A DNA stretch of 64,000 bases, taken from assembly GCA_902362455.1 (NCBI GenBank), contig CABIWJ010000004.1, forward strand, positions 266,349 through 330,348. Direction: 5' to 3'. Shown here one piece after another: positions 17,585 through 26,711 of the stretch. This stretch comes from Eubacteriaceae bacterium. GTDB taxonomy: Bacteria > Bacillota > Clostridia > Lachnospirales > Lachnospiraceae. Each line of letters begins with the position of its first letter. Positions within the stretch are counted from its first letter, which is position 1. A program made the translations under genes and the position numbers. A model generated the notes under the pieces. It was not told where the DNA came from. It did no database searches and saw only the letters and a list, made by a program, of their open reading frames with translations.

Positions 17585-18193
17585 ATGATTTCATTTATAA
17601 AAGGAACAGTAGTTGATATCGAGGAATCAAAGATAATATTAGAATGTAATGGTATCGGATATAATATTTTTGTACCATCATCACTAGTAAATTCGATTGG
17701 TAAAACGGGAAAAGACTTAAAAGTATTTACATATCTGGCTGTACGTGAAGATAGTATGACATTATTTGGTTTTTTATTAAAAGAAGAATTAGATATTTTT
17801 AAACAGATAATCGGTGTAAGTGGAATAGGTCCAAAGGGAGCACTTGGAATATTATCAACACTTACAATAGATGAACTTAAGATTGCAATTATGGCAGATG
17901 ATTCTAAGACAATTGCCAAAGCACCAGGAATTGGAGGCAAAACTGCTTCAAAACTTATTCTTGAATTAAGAGATAAGATAGATTTTGACAATCCTTTTGG
18001 AATATCTGGAGATATGGAAGAAGACACAGATTATAATAGTGATTCTGGAGTACAAAATGATGCAATGGATGCACTTATTGCACTTGGTTATTCATCATCA
18101 CAGGCTTTATCTGCAATTAAAAAGGCATATGCATCGAAAACAGATATTGGAAATACAAGTGAGCTTATCAAGATTGCATTAAAAAATATATAG
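17585..18193 (+). CDS. ruvA: Holliday junction branch migration protein RuvA
   Basis: A 202-residue RuvA, which binds four-way junctions and loads RuvB. The N-terminal OB-fold (MISFIKGTVVDIEE...), the helix-hairpin-helix motifs 'ISGVSGIGPKGALGIL'-like and 'IAKAPGIGGKTASKLILEL', and the C-terminal RuvB-binding domain ('DAMDALIALGYSSSQALSAI') are all present. An acidic linker (DMEEDTDYNSD) separates the last two domains. The ribosome binding site AGGAG lies upstream. ruvB follows after 34 bases. Confidence 0.97.
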   Translation: MISFIKGTVVDIEESKIILECNGIGYNIFVPSSLVNSIGKTGKDLKVFTYLAVREDSMTLFGFLLKEELDIFKQIIGVSGIGPKGALGILSTLTIDELKIAIMADDSKTIAKAPGIGGKTASKLILELRDKIDFDNPFGISGDMEEDTDYNSDSGVQNDAMDALIALGYSSSQALSAIKKAYASKTDIGNTSELIKIALKNI

Positions 18194-18227
18194 ACAATGA
18201 AAAGCGTACGGAAAGGCATGAAGAAAA

Positions 18228-19235
18228 GTGAGTAATACTTCGAAAAAGAGAATTATTAATACTGAATTAGAAAAAGAGGAAATTGCATTAGAGAATAATT
18301 TACGTCCACAGCTTTTAGATGATTATATCGGACAGACAAAAGCTAAAGAGAATTTGAAAATATTTATAAATGCAGCTAAGAGGCGAGGAGAATCTTTAGA
18401 CCATACTCTTCTATATGGACCACCGGGACTTGGTAAGACTACCTTAGCAGGAATTATTGCAAATGAGATGAATGTTAATCTTAAAATCACATCGGGACCT
18501 GCAATTGAGAAACCGGGAGATATTGCGGCAATACTTAATAACTTAAGTGAGGGTGATGTTCTGTTTATTGATGAAATTCACAGACTAAACCGTCAGGTTG
18601 AAGAAGTATTATATCCAGCAATGGAAGATTATGCCATAGATATTATGATTGGAAAGGGTGCTTCGGCACGTTCTATCAGAATAGATTTACCAAGATTTAC
18701 ATTAGTTGGTGCTACAACAAGGGCAGGTATGCTTACAGCACCTTTAAGAGACAGATTCGGCCTTATTAACAAGTTAGAATTCTATTCGCCTGATGAGTTA
18801 TTTATGATTATAAAACGTTCTGCAAATGTATTAAAAGTGGATATTGATGACGAAGGTGCAATGGAGCTTGCGAGACGTTCAAGAGGTACACCAAGACTTG
18901 CAAACAGACTATTAAAACGTGTCAGAGATTATGCTGAAGTTAAATATGATGGAATAATTGACGGAGAAGTTGCTAATAAAGCACTTGATATGTTAGAAGT
19001 TGATACTTTAGGACTTGATAATGCAGATAGAAATATTTTGCTTACAATTATTGAGAAATTTGCAGGTGGTCCAGTCGGTTTAGAGACACTAGCAGCATCA
19101 ATTGGTGAAGATACAGGTACACTTGAAGACGTGTACGAACCATATTTGTTGCAAAATGGACTTATAAATCGTACACCGAGAGGAAGAATGGTAACACAGG
19201 CAGCATATGACCATTTAGGACTTAGCTATAATTAA
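18228..19235 (+). CDS. ruvB: Holliday junction helicase motor RuvB
   Basis: A 335-residue AAA+ ATPase that drives branch migration with RuvA. A GTG start is used; the upstream ribosome binding site is weak. Motifs: '[12 protein letters not shown]', Walker [12 protein letters not shown], Walker [10 protein letters not shown], sensor 1 '[20 protein letters not shown]', and the C-terminal winged helix with 'RTPRGRM'. Length is normal for the family. Confidence 0.97.
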   Translation: MSNTSKKRIINTELEKEEIALENNLRPQLLDDYIGQTKAKENLKIFINAAKRRGESLDHTLLYGPPGLGKTTLAGIIANEMNVNLKITSGPAIEKPGDIAAILNNLSEGDVLFIDEIHRLNRQVEEVLYPAMEDYAIDIMIGKGASARSIRIDLPRFTLVGATTRAGMLTAPLRDRFGLINKLEFYSPDELFMIIKRSANVLKVDIDDEGAMELARRSRGTPRLANRLLKRVRDYAEVKYDGIIDGEVANKALDMLEVDTLGLDNADRNILLTIIEKFAGGPVGLETLAASIGEDTGTLEDVYEPYLLQNGLINRTPRGRMVTQAAYDHLGLSYN

Positions 19236-19238
19236 TAC

Positions 19239-19266
19239 TTGTAATTTACCCATAATAAGGTATAAT
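19239..19266 (+). promoter_or_regulatory. Candidate promoter of zapA
   Basis: TTGTAA (19239-19244) and a perfect TATAAT (19261-19266) are separated by 16 bases, about 47 bases upstream of the zapA start. The match suggests that zapA can be transcribed independently of ruvAB. Confidence 0.5.
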
Positions 19267-19312
19267 TAACTAAGCAATATAAGATATGAAAACAGAAGGG
19301 AGAGAACAATAA

Positions 19313-19771
19313 ATGTCCTCAAAAAACAATACTGAAGTAATAATAGACGGCAAAATATTTACACTTAGTGGATACGAAAGCGAGGAGTATTTACAGAAAG
19401 TTGCTGCTTATATTAATAATAAGATAAGTGAGTTTAAGCAAGATGAAGCCTATAAGAGGCAGAATATTGATGTTCAGAAAGCCCTTCTTGATTTGAATAT
19501 TGCAGATGATTATTTCAAGGCGAAAAAGCAGGCTGATACATTAGAAACAGAATTAGAGAATAAAGATAAACAACTGTATGAGATTAAACACGAATTGATA
19601 GCTGCACAGATTAAGATTGAGACAGGCGAAAAAGAGTCAGAAGATTTAAAGAAGCAGTTAAGTGAACTTCAGAAAGATGTTATAAGATTAGAGACAAGAA
19701 TTCAGGAAATGAAAGAAGTTCAGCCTAAGAGAACATCATCTGCCAAGAAAGATAAAACAGAACTTAATTAA
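19313..19771 (+). CDS. zapA: Cell division protein ZapA
   Basis: A 152-residue ZapA-family protein that promotes FtsZ bundling at the division site. The N-terminal domain has the family pattern 'VIIDGKIFTLSGYESEEYLQKVAAYINNKISE'. The C-terminal two-thirds is a long charged coiled coil (about residues 70-140). The start is preceded by GGGAGAG. The coiled coil is longer than in E. coli ZapA but similar to other clostridial members. Confidence 0.9.
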   Translation: MSSKNNTEVIIDGKIFTLSGYESEEYLQKVAAYINNKISEFKQDEAYKRQNIDVQKALLDLNIADDYFKAKKQADTLETELENKDKQLYEIKHELIAAQIKIETGEKESEDLKKQLSELQKDVIRLETRIQEMKEVQPKRTSSAKKDKTELN

Positions 19772-19778
19772 TTTATTA

Positions 19779-19824
19779 TAGCCGGACAGTTATGGAATAG
19801 GTGAGAATTCCTTGTGTTCGGCTA
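19779..19824 (+). terminator. Hairpin downstream of zapA
   Basis: TAGCCGGACA pairs with TGTTCGGCTA (one G-T pair), with an inner GGAAT/ATTCC stem, followed by an AT-rich run (AATATTTTATT). The position just after the zapA stop codon fits a transcription terminator. Confidence 0.55.
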
Positions 19825-19859
19825 AATATTTTATTCTTAATGATGCATAATAGATAACA

Positions 19860-19998
19860 GTGTGAAAAATGCAGATTGATAACTGATTTTTCGCACAGCT
19901 AAATGTGTCGCAGACACCACAAATAGCAGCTATCGCAGAGCCAAATCTGACATTTGGCTTGTGATTCTTACGACACTTTGTGTCTGTGAAATGGAGAA
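19860..19998 (+). repeat. Modular hairpin element with built-in Shine-Dalgarno, copy A
   Basis: An intergenic element made of successive hairpins: a first stem from GTGTGAAAAAT (19860 onwards) to ATTTTTCGCAC; a second around CTAAATGTG...CACAAATAG; a third, AGCCAAAT (19939-19946) with ATTTGGCT (19952-19959); and a fourth, GACACtttGTGTC. It ends in TGGAGA, which is the ribosome binding site of the next gene (ATG at 20003). Related copies lie at 34194-34315, 36875-36940 and 51150-51294. Confidence 0.8.
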
Positions 19999-20002
19999 TG
20001 GT

Positions 20003-22192
20003 ATGAAAAATAATATAGAAATTTTAGCTCCGGCAGGGTCACTAGATACCTTGTATGCAGGGATAAATGCAGGAGCTGATGCAATATATATCGGTGGAAC
20101 TAAATTCGGTGCAAGAGCCTATGCTGACAATCCGGACGAATATAATTTACTACAGGCAATAGATTATGTCCATTTTAATAACAGGAAAATATATCTGACA
20201 GTTAATACGCTTATAAAGAATAACGAGATAGAAGAACAGCTCTATGACTATATTTATCCTTTATACAAACAGGGATTAGATGCGGTAATTGTACAGGACT
20301 TAGGTGTTTTTGAATTTATAAGGAATAATTTTAGAGACTTAGATATACATGCAAGCACACAGATGGCTGTTTCAGGAGTTGAAAGTGCTAAGCTGCTAAA
20401 GAAAATGGGTGCAAGCAGGGTTGTAACTGCCAGAGAATTATCACTTATGGAACTTAATAATATTCATAATAATGTGGATATTGAAATTGAGAGTTTTATA
20501 CATGGCGCAATGTGTTACAGTTATTCAGGAATGTGTCTCTTTAGCAGTATGATTGGTGGCAGGAGCGGAAACAGGGGAAGATGTGCAGGGCCTTGCAGAC
20601 AGCCATATGAAGTATATATGGGCAGAAAACGTATTAATAACGAAAACAATCTGTATGCATTAAGCCTTAGGGATATGAACACGTTAGAGATAATACCTGA
20701 GATTATAGATTCTGGAGTATTTTCATTAAAGATTGAGGGAAGAATGAAAAGCCCTGAATATTGTGCGGGAGTTGTATCAATATATCGTAAATATGTAGAC
20801 TTATTCTTTGAAAAAGGTAAGGATAACTATAGAATTGATAAAAACGATATGAGAAATTTATCAGATTTATATAGTAGAAGTGGTTCGACAACAGGTTATT
20901 ATAAGACACATAATTCCAGAAATATGATTTCTCTTCAGAAACCAGCATATAAGACTGAAAATATGGATTTTATAAATGAAATTAATTCTAGATACTGTAA
21001 TGGCAGAAGATACAAAAATGTTAATGCAGACATTAAATTAAAATCCGGCAAAAATGCAATATTGACAATTTATACAGATGATATGTCTGTAACTGAAACA
21101 GGTAATAAGGTTGATGATGCACTTAACAGACCAATTGATAAAGAAAATGTAATAAAGCAGTTAAATAAGACAGGTGAATCTTTACTTAAATTTCAAAAAA
21201 TAAACATAGAAATGGACGATAATATATTTATACCTGTTAAACAACTTAATGAATTAAGAAGAAGTACTGTTACAAAATTTGAAGAGGAATTCTTAGCCGG
21301 ATATAGAAAAAATATAGATAATTACAATTGTGATTGCGCAGGCAACTATAAGGAGAAAGTCACAGATAAACCGGACATTAAAGATGTTAATACTAATATT
21401 ATCTGTATGATTTATTCTAATGAGCAGTTATCAGCAGTTTTAGAACAGCCTGAAATTAAAGATATATATGTGTGTACAGATATGTTAGATACAGATGAAT
21501 GTATAGAGGCTGTAAATAAGGTTAGTGATAATGGTAAATCACCTTATATTGTTCTTCCTGCCGTATTCAGACAGAAAGATAAGGCATATATAGATAATCT
21601 TTTAAAAAAAATATCTGGTAGAATATCAGGTGTTGTGATTAAAAATATAGATGAATTAGGTTATGCAGATGAGAAATTAATAGAAAATATTTATATAGAT
21701 AATTCACTATATTCATTTAATGACTATGCCTATGAATATTTTAAAAAAATGAAGGCTAAGAGGATAACACTTCCTTTTGAATTGAATTATAAGGAACTTA
21801 GAAGGCTTGCAAAAGAAGACAATGAATTAGTGGTCTATGGTAAGATTCCTCTTATGATAACGGCTAATTGCATTAATAACACATTTAGTGGTTGTGACAG
21901 AAAGGCCAAAGATGTTGAGATAAAAGACAGACTTGGAATTAATTTCAATGTATTTAACTGTTGTAATTTCTGTTATAATATTATTTTTAATAATGTACCA
22001 CTTTCTCTTTTAGACAGGCAAAATAAGATAAAATGTATTAATACTGCTAATTTAAGGCTTAATTTTACAACTGAAGACTATAAGCAGACTAAATACATTC
22101 TTGAAAAATACGTAAAAGTATTTTATTATAATGAGTATTCAGATGAAATTAAAGAATTTACCCGCGGCCATTTTAATCGCGGAGTTGAATAA
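20003..22192 (+). CDS. U32 family peptidase-like protein, DUF3656 type
   Basis: A 729-residue U32-family protein. The start at 20003 (MKNNIEILAPAGS) follows the ribosome binding site supplied by the repeat element; the in-frame extension upstream lies in the repeat. The catalytic-core block is present: ESFIHGAMCYSYSGMCL, then 'GNRGRCAGPCRQPY' with the conserved cysteines. The length and a DUF3656-like middle region resemble RlhA, which with iron modifies 23S rRNA cytidine, so an RNA-modification role is as likely as protease activity. It precedes the ftsW-like and PBP genes, an order seen in related bacteria. Confidence 0.87.
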   Translation: MKNNIEILAPAGSLDTLYAGINAGADAIYIGGTKFGARAYADNPDEYNLLQAIDYVHFNNRKIYLTVNTLIKNNEIEEQLYDYIYPLYKQGLDAVIVQDLGVFEFIRNNFRDLDIHASTQMAVSGVESAKLLKKMGASRVVTARELSLMELNNIHNNVDIEIESFIHGAMCYSYSGMCLFSSMIGGRSGNRGRCAGPCRQPYEVYMGRKRINNENNLYALSLRDMNTLEIIPEIIDSGVFSLKIEGRMKSPEYCAGVVSIYRKYVDLFFEKGKDNYRIDKNDMRNLSDLYSRSGSTTGYYKTHNSRNMISLQKPAYKTENMDFINEINSRYCNGRRYKNVNADIKLKSGKNAILTIYTDDMSVTETGNKVDDALNRPIDKENVIKQLNKTGESLLKFQKINIEMDDNIFIPVKQLNELRRSTVTKFEEEFLAGYRKNIDNYNCDCAGNYKEKVTDKPDIKDVNTNIICMIYSNEQLSAVLEQPEIKDIYVCTDMLDTDECIEAVNKVSDNGKSPYIVLPAVFRQKDKAYIDNLLKKISGRISGVVIKNIDELGYADEKLIENIYIDNSLYSFNDYAYEYFKKMKAKRITLPFELNYKELRRLAKEDNELVVYGKIPLMITANCINNTFSGCDRKAKDVEIKDRLGINFNVFNCCNFCYNIIFNNVPLSLLDRQNKIKCINTANLRLNFTTEDYKQTKYILEKYVKVFYYNEYSDEIKEFTRGHFNRGVE

Positions 22193-22273
22193 CCAGATTA
22201 AGATACCTGAATGTTTTGAACAGAACATTTGATATATTAATCCATATAAGAATGACAATGGAGAAAATCAGAT

Positions 22274-23692
22274 ATGAATAATTTATTTATTGGAATCTCA
22301 AAATACCTGTTTATAATTTTAATGGCATTTTTTGTATTCTTTAGTTTTATTGTTTTGGCAGACAATAAGAAACGTTCGCATAAAGCAGCTTTATTTATAC
22401 AGACAATGATGATGTTTATATTACATCTGGCAGCATATATAGTTATTTTTATTAATACTGAGAATAATACAATGATTATATTCTATGGTGCACAGGTAAT
22501 CTTTTTAGTAATATTTAGGGGATTACATGATGTGTTTTATGAGAAAGATTATAACAAAGGTCTTCTAAATGATGTATGTATGTTTTTATGTATAAGTTTT
22601 ATAATGCTTACAAGACTTGATTATTCGAAAGCTATTAAGCAGTTTCTTATCGTATGCGTGGCATCAGTAGTGGCAATTATAATTCCTGTTATTATTAAGA
22701 AATACAAAAATATTGTAAATCTTACATACGTATATTGTTTTGCAGGGGTGGCATTTTTAGCAATAGTATTAGTTATAGGACAGATTACGGGTGGTGCAAA
22801 ATTGTCAGTCTCATTAGCAGGCTTTTCATTCCAGCCATCGGAATTCGTTAAGATTTTATATGTATTTTTCATAGCAGCACTTCTTAATAAAAGCACAAGC
22901 TTCTTAAGAGTATGTCTATCGGCAATATTTGCAGGACTACATGTTATAATTTTAGTTTTATCAACAGATTTAGGTAGTGCACTTATATTCTTTATTGTAT
23001 ATGTTGTGATGATATATGTTGCAACGTGTAAAATCAGATATTTATTTGCTGGAGGAATTGGCGGCTGTGCAGCAGCATTAGTTGCTTATAAATTATTTTC
23101 GCATATAAGAATAAGAGTAGCAGCATATTTAAATCCATGGGCATTCATAGAGACAGGTGGATATCAGGTGGCACAGTCATTATTTGCAATAGGGACAGGT
23201 GGATTCTTAGGACTTGGATTATATAAAGGTCTGCCTAAATCAGTTCCGCTTGTAGAACAGGACTTTATGTTTTCAGCCATATCAGAAGAGTTAGGCGGCT
23301 TCTTTGGAATATGCCTTATCTTCTTATATATGTCATGTTTTATATGTATGATAAAGATTGCAATGAAACAGGAAGTTTTATTCTATAAACTTGTGGGAGT
23401 TGGTTTAGCAGTTACATATGCAGTACAGACAATTCTTACAATCGGTGGTGCGATTAAATTCATTCCGTCAACAGGTGTTACATTACCGCTCATAAGTTAT
23501 GGTGGAAGTTCAGTTCTTTGCACAATGATTATGTTCGCTATATTCCAGGGACTTGTAGTACATGCGGAATATGAAGAAAAACAGACATCAGAAAGGATGA
23601 TGACAGAAGATTTTAAATTTGTGGGTGATACGGAATCACTTAAGGCAGTTAAGAAATCGAGCAGGAACAAGAAAAAGAAGAGAAATATGTAG
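22274..23692 (+). CDS. FtsW/RodA/SpoVE family peptidoglycan polymerase
   Basis: A 472-residue SEDS-family membrane protein, longer than usual because of additional N-terminal helices. The core has 'SVSLAGFSFQPSEFVKILYVFF', 'DLGSALIFFIVYVVM' and the C-terminal 'PSTGVTLPLISYGGSSVL' signature that is diagnostic for FtsW/RodA/SpoVE proteins. It is paired with the PBP gene 39 bases downstream, and SEDS proteins work with a partner class B PBP as glycosyltransferase and transpeptidase. A second family member lies at 61598-62734. Whether this one acts in division, sporulation or elongation cannot be told from sequence. Confidence 0.92.
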   Translation: MNNLFIGISKYLFIILMAFFVFFSFIVLADNKKRSHKAALFIQTMMMFILHLAAYIVIFINTENNTMIIFYGAQVIFLVIFRGLHDVFYEKDYNKGLLNDVCMFLCISFIMLTRLDYSKAIKQFLIVCVASVVAIIIPVIIKKYKNIVNLTYVYCFAGVAFLAIVLVIGQITGGAKLSVSLAGFSFQPSEFVKILYVFFIAALLNKSTSFLRVCLSAIFAGLHVIILVLSTDLGSALIFFIVYVVMIYVATCKIRYLFAGGIGGCAAALVAYKLFSHIRIRVAAYLNPWAFIETGGYQVAQSLFAIGTGGFLGLGLYKGLPKSVPLVEQDFMFSAISEELGGFFGICLIFLYMSCFICMIKIAMKQEVLFYKLVGVGLAVTYAVQTILTIGGAIKFIPSTGVTLPLISYGGSSVLCTMIMFAIFQGLVVHAEYEEKQTSERMMTEDFKFVGDTESLKAVKKSSRNKKKKRNM

Positions 23693-23731
23693 AAAAATAT
23701 TTAATATTCATATAAGGATTGGTTTCGAATT

Positions 23732-25213
23732 ATGAAGAAAGAAAAACGAAATAATAAAAACGACAAAATAGCAGAAATTAAGGATAATAGAAAGAAGAAA
23801 ACTAAGAATTCCAACCGACAGATAATGGTTGTAACATATTTATTTCTTCTGTTGTTTGCGGGAATGATAGGATATTTTGTTAAATTTCAGGTTAAAGATA
23901 GTGATGAAGTAATTAACAATAACTATAATAACCGCCAGGAAGTGTTAGAAGAATCGGTTATAAGAGGAAGCATTTTAAGTGATGATGGTCAGGTGCTTGC
24001 ACATACAATTGTAAGTGCTGACGGGACTGAAATAAGAAGTTATCCATATGGAACATTATTTGCTCATTCGGTAGGCTTTTCAACACATGGCAAAACAGGC
24101 GTTGAACTCATGGCTAATTATAAATTACTTACATCAAATGAACCGATAAATGAAATCGCTGAAAATGATTTGAAAGGTGATAAACATATTGGTGATAATG
24201 TAACTACGTCATTAAATATTAATCTGACTAAAGTTGCATATAATGCTTTAGAGGATAACCAGGGTGCGATTATTGCGATTGAACCATCTACAGGTAAGAT
24301 AATTACAATGGTTTCAAAACCTGATTTTGATCCGAATACAATTGATTCAATATACGATACTTTAGTGGCAGACAACAGTAATTCCAATCTGCTTAACAGG
24401 GCAACTAACGGATTATATACTCCTGGTTCTACATTTAAGTTATTTACACTTATAGAATATATACGTGAGAATCCTGATTATTCAAACTATACATTTAATT
24501 GTAAAGGAAGTATTACGCAAGAGGATCATACGATTCACTGTGCAGGTGGAAGATGGCATGGTAACGAGGACCTTAAAGATTCATTTGCTAATTCATGTAA
24601 CAGTTCATTTGTTAATCTTGGACTTACACTTGACAGGGCAAAATTCAAGAAATTATGTGAAAGCCTTTTCTTTAATAATGATTTACCGCTTAGCATGTCA
24701 TATAAGAACAGTCAGTTTTCGTTAGACGAGACGTCATCGACATTTGAGACAATGCAGACAGTTATTGGTCAGGGTAAGACTTTGGTAACACCAATTCATC
24801 TTGCAATGATTGCATCAGCTATTGCAAATGATGGAGTTTTGATGAAACCATATATGATTACTAGTGTAGAAAATTATCTTGGAACATCAGTTAAAAAATA
24901 TTCACCTGAAAAGGCGCAGAATTTATTCGAGAAACCAGAAGTTGATGTATTAAAAGAATTTCTTCGTGCTGTAGTAACACAAGGTACTGGTACTAAGTTA
25001 AAATCAGATTTATACACAGCATATGGTAAGACAGGTACAGCTCAGATTAATGATGGCAGCCAGTCTAATTCGTTATTTATGGGGTACGCTGAAAATGAAG
25101 GTAAGAAACTTGCCATATGTGTTGTCCTTGAGGATATGCCGGAGGGTTCAACACCTGCTGTTCCTGTTGCAAAAGCTGTATTTGATGAGTACTTTTCTAA
25201 GGAAGCCAATTAA
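23732..25213 (+). CDS. Class B penicillin-binding protein
   Basis: A 493-residue peptidoglycan transpeptidase with one membrane helix near residues 32-50 after a very basic cytoplasmic start. The catalytic motifs are present: PGSTFKLF with the acyl-enzyme serine (SxxK), SCNSSF (SxN), and GKTGTAQ (KTG). The size is that of PbpA-type proteins, smaller than PBP2. It is the presumed partner of the adjacent SEDS polymerase. No ribosome binding site of high quality is seen, although AAGGA lies about 16 bases upstream. Confidence 0.92.
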   Translation: MKKEKRNNKNDKIAEIKDNRKKKTKNSNRQIMVVTYLFLLLFAGMIGYFVKFQVKDSDEVINNNYNNRQEVLEESVIRGSILSDDGQVLAHTIVSADGTEIRSYPYGTLFAHSVGFSTHGKTGVELMANYKLLTSNEPINEIAENDLKGDKHIGDNVTTSLNINLTKVAYNALEDNQGAIIAIEPSTGKIITMVSKPDFDPNTIDSIYDTLVADNSNSNLLNRATNGLYTPGSTFKLFTLIEYIRENPDYSNYTFNCKGSITQEDHTIHCAGGRWHGNEDLKDSFANSCNSSFVNLGLTLDRAKFKKLCESLFFNNDLPLSMSYKNSQFSLDETSSTFETMQTVIGQGKTLVTPIHLAMIASAIANDGVLMKPYMITSVENYLGTSVKKYSPEKAQNLFEKPEVDVLKEFLRAVVTQGTGTKLKSDLYTAYGKTGTAQINDGSQSNSLFMGYAENEGKKLAICVVLEDMPEGSTPAVPVAKAVFDEYFSKEAN

Positions 25214-25297
25214 TAATTTATATTGCATAGAATTAATTATTGAGTTATACTAATATCAGTTCTGTTAGGACACACCAATTATACAGGAGGGATTGCA

Positions 25298-25750
25298 ATG
25301 ATTGAAGCAACGAGCTGTGGCGGTGTGGTTATATTTCGAGGCAAGATATTACTTTTATACAAGAATTATAAGAATAAGTATGAAGGCTGGGTATTGCCAA
25401 AAGGAACCGTAGAAGAAGGCGAAGAATATAATGAAACAGCACTTCGGGAGGTTCGCGAAGAAACAGGTGTTAGTGCGTCTATTATTAAATATGTTGGGAA
25501 GAGTCAGTACTCTTTCACTACACCACAAGACATTGTTGACAAAAGTGTACACTGGTATTTGATGATGGCAGATAGCTATTACAGCAAACCACAACGTGAG
25601 GAATACTTTTTAGATTCAGGATATTATAAATTTTATGAAGCATATCATCTGCTTAAATTTGCCAATGAGAAGCAGATTTTAGAAAAAGCATATAATGAAT
25701 ACCTTGATTTAAAGAAGAGTAACTTATGGGGAAGTAAGAAGTATTTCTAA
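25298..25750 (+). CDS. NUDIX hydrolase
   Basis: A 150-residue NUDIX protein. The Nudix box is complete: GTVEEGEEYNETALREVREETGV, matching Gx5Ex7REUxEExGU, near residues 33-55. It begins MIEATSCGGVVIF after AGGAGGG. The overall form is close to the MutT/diadenosine tetraphosphatase group (NUDT2-like); substrate is not determined by sequence alone. The gene appears to be monocistronic with a weak hairpin afterwards. Confidence 0.88.
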   Translation: MIEATSCGGVVIFRGKILLLYKNYKNKYEGWVLPKGTVEEGEEYNETALREVREETGVSASIIKYVGKSQYSFTTPQDIVDKSVHWYLMMADSYYSKPQREEYFLDSGYYKFYEAYHLLKFANEKQILEKAYNEYLDLKKSNLWGSKKYF

Positions 25751-25768
25751 TATATACCAAGTTTTAGG

Positions 25769-25800
25769 TGAATAATCTCAGGGTTATTCATCTTTATTTA
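25769..25800 (+). terminator. Weak hairpin after the NUDIX gene
   Basis: TGAATAA (25769-25775) pairs with TTATTCA (25784-25790), followed by TCTTTATTTA. The stem is AT-rich and short. A terminator role is possible but weakly supported. Confidence 0.35.
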
Positions 25801-25814
25801 TAATGGAGATTAAT

Positions 25815-26444
25815 ATGAATAAAATTAACTATCAAAAGATACTGGATAAGACAATTGAAGAAATATCTGCATCAGACAAGGTTCCGACTCTGTTGCTTCA
25901 TAGTTGTTGTGCACCTTGCAGCAGTTATGTTTTAGAATATCTGTCACAGTTTTTTTCTATTGCTGTTCTGTATTATAATCCTAATATTTTTCCGAAAGAA
26001 GAATATGAATACAGAATCAGTGAACAGCAGAAACTTATAGATGAACTGCCAGTAAAGAATAAGATAACTCTTATTAGTACAGAGTATGAGCCAGAGAAGT
26101 TCTATAAAGCGGTAAAAGGACATGAAAATGATATGGAGGGCGGAGAACGTTGCTTCATATGTTATGAGTTGAGATTAAGGGAAGCGGCAAGATATGCGAT
26201 TGATGGCAAGTTTGATTATTTTACTACCACATTATCGATTAGTCCTATGAAGAATGCTGATAAATTAAATGAAATCGGTAAGACAATATCAGAAGAATGT
26301 GGTATACCATATCTGTATTCGGATTTTAAGAAAAGAAATGGATATAAGCGTTCAGTTGAGCTTTCTAAGGAGTATGGATTATACCGCCAGAATTATTGTG
26401 GATGTGTATATTCTAAAACTATTGAATCTACTCAAAAGATGTGA
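25815..26444 (+). CDS. queH: Epoxyqueuosine reductase QueH
   Basis: A 209-residue QueH, the non-cobalamin enzyme that reduces epoxyqueuosine to queuosine in tRNA. The start at 25815 follows TGGAGA. Family cysteines are present: HSCCAPCSSYV near the N-terminus, ERCFICYELRL in the middle and YCGCVYS at the C-terminus, which together bind the iron-sulfur and metal centres. The 'TTTLSISPMKNADKLNEIG' block is also typical. Confidence 0.93.
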   Translation: MNKINYQKILDKTIEEISASDKVPTLLLHSCCAPCSSYVLEYLSQFFSIAVLYYNPNIFPKEEYEYRISEQQKLIDELPVKNKITLISTEYEPEKFYKAVKGHENDMEGGERCFICYELRLREAARYAIDGKFDYFTTTLSISPMKNADKLNEIGKTISEECGIPYLYSDFKKRNGYKRSVELSKEYGLYRQNYCGCVYSKTIESTQKM

Positions 26445-26494
26445 TATTATTATGATAATTTGAACTTTATTTTAAATGAATAGGAGGGAATATT

Positions 26495-26671
26495 GTGTCT
26501 CTTTCAGAAGGAATAATATATTATATATTTTCATTTGTGTTAACACTTGCATTCGTTCTGTGTGGTTGTTTCATTGGAACTACACTCAGAAAAAGAAAGA
26601 ATCTCAAATTAGCTAATATAGATTCGGACAACACATCTGTTAATGCTGATGAGATGACAGAAGAAAAATAG
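26495..26671 (+). CDS. Small single-span membrane protein
   Basis: A 58-residue open reading frame with a GTG start preceded by a very strong ribosome binding site (AGGAGGG, seven bases upstream). It encodes one membrane helix (about residues 7-27), a basic TLRKRKN stretch just after it, and an acidic C-terminus ending DEMTEEK. No family is recognised. It fills the gap between queH and alaS; the ribosome binding site and the topology argue that it is real. Confidence 0.7.
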   Translation: MSLSEGIIYYIFSFVLTLAFVLCGCFIGTTLRKRKNLKLANIDSDNTSVNADEMTEEK

Positions 26672-26711
26672 GAATAAATAGCTTGTGATTAAATCACATT
26701 TGGAGGTCGAA

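Noticed and set aside
19860..19998. tRNA or tmRNA gene suggested by the multi-hairpin fold
   Set aside because: No CCA end, T-loop GTTCRANTC or anticodon arm of the right size is found, and related copies vary in the number of hairpins.
26672..26711. T-box riboswitch before alaS
   Set aside because: The gap is only 40 bases and lacks the T-box core sequence and terminator.
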